Assembly (NCBI GenBank): GCA_015183035.1
Contig: JACZZP010000013.1
Span: forward strand, 1,922,001-1,986,000
Origin: Meloidogyne chitwoodi
Taxonomy: Eukaryota; Nematoda; Chromadorea; Rhabditida; Meloidogynidae
Direction: 5' to 3'
Length of the DNA stretch: 64,000 bases
Positions 56,456-64,000 of the stretch are shown here, one piece after another. The notes under the pieces are model-generated. The model saw only the letters and a list, made by a program, of their open reading frames with translations, did not search any database and was not told where the DNA came from. Numbering within the stretch: position 1 is the first letter of the stretch; each line of letters starts with the position of its first letter. A program made the position numbers and the translations under genes.

Positions 56456-59319
56456 ATGCTGCGCATGTTTACGCCAAAGAAAAGAAGTTTTTTAGTCTCA
56501 ACAATATTATTGATTATTTTATTTATTTATTATTGGTATAATTTTAATTTAATATGTAGCAAAACATTCAGGTAAATTTTAAAAAAAATTAATTAAAAAG
56601 AGTAGTAAAGAGGAAGGTTTTAAGAGTAGTAGCGGTTGGTTAGACGCTTATAAAATTGTCAAATAAATTCTTAAAAATCTCAAATTTTGCATTAACATTC
56701 CCAATTGTGTCATCTAGCATCTCCAAAAATTTCAGAATTTTTAAATTTTTATAACAAAAGTTATGGGCAAAAAACCGAAATTTTTTGAAAATTTGACATT
56801 TTGGCCCACGACTTCCCTTATACCTAACTAAAAATTTTCAAATTTTTAGAAAAGTTGGTTGACAATGTATTAGACAAGTATACAAAATTTTATCATTATA
56901 AGTACTCATTTAGCAATTTTATGAGCATCCGCGCAAGGTTACTTACTTTAGGCACACCCCATTTATTCGCAAGAAAATATATTTTTTTTAATTTTTTCAG
57001 CTTTTCAACTTAATATTTTATCTTTTCTTCTTAAAATACTTTTTTAATTTAGATTATCATCTCCAGAACCAAAAAACAGCACAAATCTTACTCTTCAATT
57101 GGCATTAGGCCAAAATATTTATTCGCAAATAAAACAATTAAATTGTTCACTAATTTTAAACGAAGACAAAAATTATCTAAAATTTATAAAAACACATAGA
57201 ATAGTTCAAAGAGATTCAGAAGACTTGGATGTTGATTGTAATTCAATTAAAAATCGTTGGAATTTTTTTCATCAAATTTCTGACGAGGAAATTGAATTTC
57301 CCCTAGTTTTTGCACGCACAGTTTATAGGGTAAAATTATTAAAAATTAATTTATTTAATTTATTTAAGGATTATTTCATGCTGGAACAAATGTTAGCGGT
57401 AGAATATGCTCCACAAAATATTTATTGTTATTCTTTGGATAGAAAAGCTGACAAAATGTTTTTTTTAAATAATACATTTTTATTTATTTTTGGCATTTTA
57501 TTTTTTTATTTCAAAATGTCAAAAAATTTCAAAATACCAAAATTTTAAAATGTCAAAATTTAAAAATGCCAATACTAAAAAATATTTAAAAATTCCAAAA
57601 ATTTTCAGATTCAAGGAACGCATTCGCGCACTTTCCCGTTGCTTTCCTACAAATGTTTTTGTTTCAGATAAAGAATTCAATATTTATAGCAGTGGTAAAA
57701 ATGTCAGTCGTTCTCATTTGGCATGTTTGGAAGAATTAAATAGAAGAAAAATAAAAAAGGAGTGGAAATATGCAATTTTACTTCAGGTTTTTTTAAATAT
57801 TTTTTTAAAGAATTTTTTGATTTTATTTTAGAATTTTTTTTAGAAATTTTAAGAAATTTTTTCCTTAAAATTAAGTTTTACTATTTTTAATTAATTAAAA
57901 AGGTTATAGCCTTAAAATAAATATTTCCTTCAAATCAGTCTGTGGTCGAGTGGTAGTGTGTTTGTTTCCTTTCTTTCATTTCTCCTATTTTCAACAAGGT
58001 TCGATTCCAACTGACTCCCCAACATCAATAAACAGTCATTTTATTAAAAATAAATTAAATGACTACCTGTTTGATGTAATAAAATTTATTTTGAAAATCG
58101 CCTAAAGGCGTTACCTAGCAATAAAAATTTATTAACTGGGTGTCAATGGCGAATTACACTAATTTTTGTATCAAAAAATAGAGAAAAGTGTGGGCTTCAT
58201 GAAAAATAGAGTATAACTTATTACTTTAATTTTTAAAAGAATTTAACGTCTTTTTTAGAATCATGATCTCCCTCTACGCACTAATGCTGAACTTGTACGT
58301 ATTTTTCGAGCATATAATGGAACTAATGATATCGCCACAAAATATATTATAAATGCAAGTGTTTTAAAGTCACTTGATTGGTCATTAAGAGGATTAAAAC
58401 TTTACAGGAATGGTTAGAGGTTTTTTAAATTAATAAATTATTTTATTAGAATGAGAGAGTGTACTTCAATTTTTAAATTTAGAAACTGCTTATCCCCCAA
58501 ATATTACACTTCTACAACACACAAAATCATTAAATTTAATTGCCTTATCTAGAGCTGCTGTTAATTTTGTTGTTACTGAGTTAAATATTTATCCGTTTAT
58601 TGATCAGTTGGAAAAGAGTAGATATGGAATGGATGAGGTTTTTTTTAAATTAAAAATTTCTTAAAAAATTTAAAAAATATTTAAGGTTCTTTACTCTACT
58701 CTAAATAGTAATTTGCCAGACTTTCCTGGGGGATTTACCACAGATTGTTTAAAACATCAAAATAAAATTGCACAAAGTATGGGACGGTTAGTAAATTTAA
58801 AAAATAAAAATGAGACTCAACTGACCCTAAATGGGAAAATCTGAATTGAGAGGGGTTAAATAGAGTCTCAATTTTAAATATTTAAAATTTTATTTTTAAA
58901 AATTAAGTTATGTAATTTGGCGAACTCATGGAAAACAAACTAACCGCTGTATGAGTGATTATTTGAGACACGATGTTTGTGTATATGGAGTAGAAGATTT
59001 GCCACATATTGGACGTGCTAGATTACACTTTTATCTAAATAAAATGGTTAATTTTTTTAATTTATATTTTATTTTATTAATTTTTTTTTAATTTTAGATG
59101 CCTTCATTTGACTATGGTGCAATATTTTGTTGGTTGAGTACTTTGGCTGCTCGTCGACTTTCAAGAGAAATTAATGTTAACGAAAAATATTATCAACAAT
59201 TACCCCATGTTTGTTTTCTAATTTTTTTCAAATTAATTTATTCAATAAAGGTGAGATATAACAACGAAAAACGACGTAAACAAAATTTGTCAAATGAAGA
59301 AGAAATTTTTAAATGCTGA
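56456..59319 (+). CDS. GT14 family branching beta-1,6-N-acetylglucosaminyltransferase
   Basis: Ten exons join in one frame to about 462 residues. The first exon encodes a type II signal anchor (MLRMFTPKKRSFLVSTILLI, ILFIYYWYNF). The lumenal part has FPLVFARTVYRDYFMLEQML, AVEYAPQNIYCYSLDRKAD, CFPTNVFVSDKEFNIYSSGK, SRSHLACLEELNR, EWKYAILLQNHDLPLRTNAE and later GGFTTDCLKHQN, WRTHGKQTNRCMSDY and DYGAIFCWLSTLA. These are the Core-2/I-branching signatures. Nematodes have many such genes. The enzyme would add branching GlcNAc to O-glycans in the Golgi; the exact acceptor cannot be told. A tRNA-like sequence is in one intron, and the exon 2 region has a relative in the 2-kb palindrome. Confidence 0.9.
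57937..58016 (+). pseudogene. tRNA-like sequence in GT14 intron
   Basis: Acceptor AGTCTGT/ACTGACT pairs at six of seven positions, with GTGGTCGAGTGGTAGTG (A box) and AAGGTTCGATTCCAA (B box). The middle is T/C-rich and makes no anticodon arm. Sense orientation. Confidence 0.55.
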
Positions 59320-59345
59320 CGTGTCTTTCCTTTTAATTATTTTTC

Positions 59346-59418
59346 TGCGCCGAAATAACCCTCTTCTACTGGAAGAGAAAAAGCGTTCTCCCCGAATGAA
59401 GGGGGTAATTTCGGCGCA
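59346..59418 (+). other. Hairpin in 3' UTR of GT14 gene
   Basis: TGCGCCGAAATAACCC and GGGTAATTTCGGCGCA pair at 15 of 16 positions around a 41-base loop, starting about 27 bases after the stop codon. It is G+C-rich for this window. It may be a 3' UTR structure or a small repeat. Confidence 0.6.
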
Positions 59419-59830
59419 AATTTCCCAAATTATTTTTAATGCTCATTTTTCTTTACTCATTCCCTTCTCAATTTTACAGCAAAACAAATTTTTATATATA
59501 TTTTATTTTTGTGTGATTCAACGAAAGTATTTATTTTTCCTTATTTATTTATTTTATTGCCTTTAAACTTCATTTCTCTTATAAATTTTATTTTAGATTT
59601 TTATTTAAAATGATAAATTATTTACACAACATTCTTCATTTTAACAAATTTTTTAAAATTTAAAATGAATTTATTTATAAAATTAAATGTTTTGTATTTT
59701 CATTCAAAAAAAATCCTTTATAAAATTCAAATTATCCAATCATTATCATTTTATTTGAAAATGACATTATATCCCAAAATGACATTTGATCCCATATTTT
59801 CAAAAAGGATCATTTCAGTCTCAGATTTTT

Positions 59831-60652
59831 TGTGTCTCAGATTGGTGGCACGACTTTTCGTCAACGGACTTTACGTCAACGGACCTTCCGTCAATACTTT
59901 TCGTCAATGGACTTTATGTCAACGGACTTTTCGTCAATGAACAAATATTTTTTAAAAAATTAAAGAAAATAATATTAATTAAAAAGAGGGTAGGGGATGA
60001 TTCAGTCGGCCGATTCAGAGTAGCAGGTTGTTTTTGGTCATAACTTTTTTATTTCTTAACCGATCTGAATAGTTCTTTTATTAATCGAAAGCATCCGATA
60101 AGCGGATAAAGTTATCTAATTTGACCGATCCAATCAGATCACTCAACAAAAAGTAATAGCGTGATAAGTGGAAAATTTTGATTTTCGTGTTTTTCGGGCG
60201 TAACTTTTTCTAAAATCAACTGATCTGATCGGTCTAATAGTGAAAAGACTCTACTTTTTGAGCTCTTTCGAATGACATATAAATTATTTGAAAAAGTTTA
60301 AAATGAAAAAAGTTATACGAGCTACTCTGAATCAGCCGACTCTGAATCGTCCTTTACCGTTAAAAAGAAGCATAACTGGACTGACCTCCCTAGAAATCAC
60401 CACCAATAAGATCAACACGCAATTTAAGTTACCATAACCACTCCATTACTAATTACAATAACTAAATACATACTATAACTAATATAAGTATATTTTACAA
60501 TAAACTGTAACATTTAAAACGAAATTCTCGTTTAACTTTTTTAAAAAATATTTGTTCATTGACGAAAAGTCCGTTGACATAAAGTCCATTGACTAAAAGT
60601 ATTGACGGATGGTCCGTTGACGTAAAGTCCATTGACGAAAAGTCGGGGAGCC
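59831..60652. mobile_element. Foldback element with GACTTTTCGTCAA sub-repeats
   Basis: Arms 59851-59959 and 60537-60645 pair with a constant sum of 120496. Each arm is a run of about 15-bp units such as GACTTTTCGTCAACG and GACTTTATGTCAACG. A second inverted pair sits inside (CAGTCGGCCGATTCAGAGTA near 60.0 kb and CTACTCTGAATCAGCCGACT near 60.33 kb). An identical 11-bp direct repeat CTCAGATTTTT flanks the whole at 59820-59830 and 60653-60663, a possible target-site duplication. Confidence 0.7.
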
Positions 60653-60939
60653 CTCAGATTTTTCAAGTTTATCATTTTTAAAAATTGATTTTTGCTGATT
60701 TAAAGTTCAAATTGTGTTCCTAAAGATTAATAATCAGCTTCTCACGCCCAATTGTTGTCTTAACGCCCAATTGCCACGCCAAATTGTCCTACTTTTAAAT
60801 TAGCGTTACATTTTTTGTTTGTTTGTTTAGTCATTTGCTTACCTTTTCTTTTATTTTTTGGCCTTTCATATACGTTTTTATTTATTTATTATTTATTTTT
60901 CTCTTTTCTAACATTTTTAGATAAATTAAAAATAAAATA

Positions 60940-61913
<974 letters not shown>

Positions 61914-62438
61914 ATATTGAAAAGACACAGACGAGGAAATAAATTGAAAAAAATGGCAAGGTTCACTTGAGTTAATAAAGATATATAAGTATAATAATTA
62001 TTTAATTAAAAAAATTACTCCGACCTTTTTCTTTTAAAATTATTTTGGTAAATAAATTTAAATAAAATTTATTATTTTTTAAAAATTAATTTTGACACTC
62101 TTTTTTAAATAAGCTTTGAAGAGAATTAAATTATCTGGTCTTATAGGATTAAATTAAAAATCTCTTTTTACTTTTAACTTATCAAAACATTTTTCTTATT
62201 TTGAAATAACCGGTCTTTTCTTTTAATTTTGGTTATTTTGTGTGAGAGAATGGTCAAAATCTCTCTCGACGTATTCAACGATCGGTCCTTGACCTAAATA
62301 TGCCCTCCCTTTTATTATTTTTATGCGTAAGCATTTCCATTATCCCCTTGGTAATATTTAAAAAACAAGAGAGAACGTCCTCTATCGAAAAATAATCCTT
62401 TATTTATTTTTAAAATTAAAAATAAAATTTAAAAAAAT
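61914..62438. other. Spacer between PDCD6 and SOAT
   Basis: 525 bp of A+T-rich DNA with no gene; it should hold the PDCD6 3' UTR and the SOAT promoter. Confidence 0.4.
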
Positions 62439-63965
62439 ATGAAAGATGAAAATAAAAAAATTAAAGAAGAAAAAGAAAAATTAACAATTTTTAAAGTGAA
62501 AGAATATGTGCCTAGAGAGTCTTTACTTGAGTGAGAAAATATTTTTTTAATAATTTTAAATTAATTATTTTATTTTTAGAAAATATTTTAATGCTGAAAA
62601 TGGTCAATCTCTTCTACTTTACAATTTTTTATTGGCTGTTTTTATTTTTGTTGTTATTGGTACTTGGATGAATGACTTTTATGTGCATGGAAAGTTTGTT
62701 ATAATTAATTTTAAGATTAAATTCTGATTTTTAAAAATTAAATTCTGATTTTTAAAAATTAAATTCTGATTTTTAAAAATTAAATTCTGATTTTTAAAAA
62801 TTAAATTCTGATTTTTAAAAATTAAATTCTGATTTTTAAAAATTAAATTCTGATTTTTAAAATTAATTTCTGATTTTTAAAATTAATTTCTGATTTTTAA
62901 AAAATTAATTTCTGATTTTTAAAAATTAATTTCTGATTTTTAAAATCTTTTATTAATTACCCACTTTCAGCCCTCTTCATCATTTATGGCTGTTCCGTTG
63001 GAATTTTACTCAATTTCCTCAAACAATGCTTTTATGGTCAATTATGGCCTTATCTACCTTAATTTTTCCATTTTATTTCGCTTTTTGGATTAAACTTGGA
63101 ACAACAAAAATATTTATTTATAATTGGCTATTTATTTTTATTTATATTTTTTATCAATTTGGCCTATTTTATTTTTCTTTGAAAGCATTGTTTTGGTTGA
63201 AACTTCGCGGAGCGTGTAATTTAAAAAATTAAAAATATTTTAATTTTTTTTTAATTTATTTTTAAAGGTTGTTTTATTATTACTTGTGAAAATGTCAAGT
63301 TTTTTTTAATTATTTTAAAATGATTTTTTATTTTTTAGACACGTTTAGCAATGAAAGTTCATTCATTTGTGAGAGAAAATTTTTGTTGTAATCCTGCAAA
63401 AGCTTCGGAAAGTGAAAAAAATGTTTCAGAAATGCCTACATTGGCTCAATTTGTTTATTTTATGTTCTGTCCTTCTTTGCTTTACAGAAATTCTTATCCA
63501 ATGTATTTTTTAATTAATTAATTTGTTTTTATAAAATCAGAATTTAATTTTTAAAAATCAGAAATTAATTTTTAAAATCAGAAATTAATTTTTAAAAATC
63601 AGAATTTTATTTAAAAAAATTAGAATAATATTTAACAAATCAGAAATTTTAATTTTAAAAAATCAGAATTTTAATTTTAAAAATCAGAAACTTCATTTAA
63701 AAAAAATTAGAATTCAGAATATATTTTATTTTTTAGGTCTCCAACTCGAAGTTGGAAAAAAGTATTTAATCACCTCATTCACTGTTTTGCTTCAATTTAT
63801 GCAATTAATATTTCTTTTACTCAAATTGTTATTCCTCTGTTTAATCAAATTAAATATGGGGAAGGTGTTGGTTTAATTTTGGTGACTTTAATTTTTCCAT
63901 CAGCCATTCCTGGTGCTGTATGTCTTTTTATTGGAATTTTCTATGGATTGCTGCATTCTTGTTTG
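62439..63965 (+). CDS. Sterol O-acyltransferase (ACAT/SOAT), MBOAT family, 5' part
   Basis: Six exons are visible (62439-62530, 62580-62693, 62971-63215, 63268-63293, 63339-63502, 63737-63965) and the gene runs past the window end. After a Lys/Glu-rich cytosolic start (MKDENKKIKEEKEKLTIFKV) come several membrane helices (LLAVFIFVVIGTWM, LIFPFYFAFWIKLG), the family signature VHSFVRENFCC, and MPTLAQFVYFMFCPSLLYRN followed by SYP. These match human SOAT1 (SHSFVREN..., FLFAPTLIYRDSYPR). The enzyme makes sterol esters from acyl-CoA and sterol in the ER. The catalytic His lies beyond the visible part. Two introns hold complementary minisatellites. Confidence 0.9.
62709..62945. repeat. 21-bp minisatellite in SOAT intron 2
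   Basis: About 11-12 tandem copies of TTAAATTCTGATTTTTAAAA with slight drift in the last units fill most of the intron. Confidence 0.9.
63536..63720. repeat. Inverted-orientation copy of the same minisatellite in SOAT intron 5
   Basis: About 8 degenerate units such as AATTTTTAAAAATCAGAATT, the reverse complement of the intron 2 unit. A further partial unit starts at 63975 beyond the last visible exon. Confidence 0.85.
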
Positions 63966-64000
63966 GTTTTTTTTTAATTAAAAATTAATTTTTAAAAATC

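Noticed and set aside
62709..63720. CRISPR-like regular repeats
   Set aside because: Units are contiguous tandem copies with no unique spacers and lie in introns of a nematode gene, so they are minisatellites.

Overview
The window is A+T-rich eukaryotic DNA carrying about 24 protein-coding genes (two cut by the window ends), nearly all broken by many short introns of the form gttttt...tttttaag. The set includes a UBC9 with a C. elegans-like tail, a GT14 branching enzyme, tight same-strand gene clusters that look like operons, and a Merlin-type transposon. Together these point to a nematode, most likely a tylenchid such as a root-knot nematode (Meloidogyne-like). This identification is inferred from the sequence; no database search was possible.

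Layout. 0-2.6 kb: the 3' end of UMPS (+), then a 675-bp-arm palindrome that carries a folded-back unknown gene and a stray fragment of a GT14 gene. 2.6-8.3 kb: the C-terminal, non-catalytic half of DNA polymerase epsilon (+), with a true tRNA-Trp and tRNA-like sequences in its introns. 8.5-11.5 kb: a very large inverted repeat. 11.8-20.3 kb (all -): EMC3, a Rab43/19-type GTPase, NPRL3 and G3BP. 20.5-23.3 kb: EXOSC7 (-), bracketed by two copies of a roughly 480-bp promoter-plus-first-exon segment, the second of which starts HSCB (+). 24.4-26.8 kb: ARIH2 (+). 27.5-32.8 kb (-): SPT4, FDXR (with an intron-containing tRNA-Gln in one intron), POP7 and TMEM167A/kish-A, packed so tightly that they look like one operon read kish-A to SPT4. 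33.1-34.1 kb: IMP4 (+). 34.4-43.7 kb (-): WDR82, SNF5/SMARCB1, UBC9 and transketolase. 44.8-46.5 kb: a secreted orphan protein and a small tail-anchored protein. 47.2-53.8 kb (+): a C2H2 zinc-finger gene, a CHRAC1-like histone-fold gene and a small membrane protein. 53.8-56.4 kb: gene-poor repeats. 56.5-59.3 kb: a GT14 glycosyltransferase (+). 59.8-60.7 kb: a foldback repeat. 60.9-61.9 kb: PDCD6/ALG-2 (+). 62.4 kb to the end: a sterol O-acyltransferase (+), cut by the window edge.

Functionally this is ordinary housekeeping: pyrimidine synthesis, replication, RNA processing (exosome, RNase P/MRP, SSU processome), chromatin (SNF5, WDR82, CHRAC1), Fe-S biogenesis (HSCB and FDXR), SUMO and ubiquitin conjugation, GATOR1 and secretory-pathway factors. 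The unusual content lies between and inside the genes: foldback elements, a Merlin transposon with intact target-site duplications, tRNA-like sequences that sit mostly in the sense orientation inside introns, a pol epsilon gene that starts at its PCNA-binding motif, and complementary minisatellites that flank three exons of the SOAT gene.
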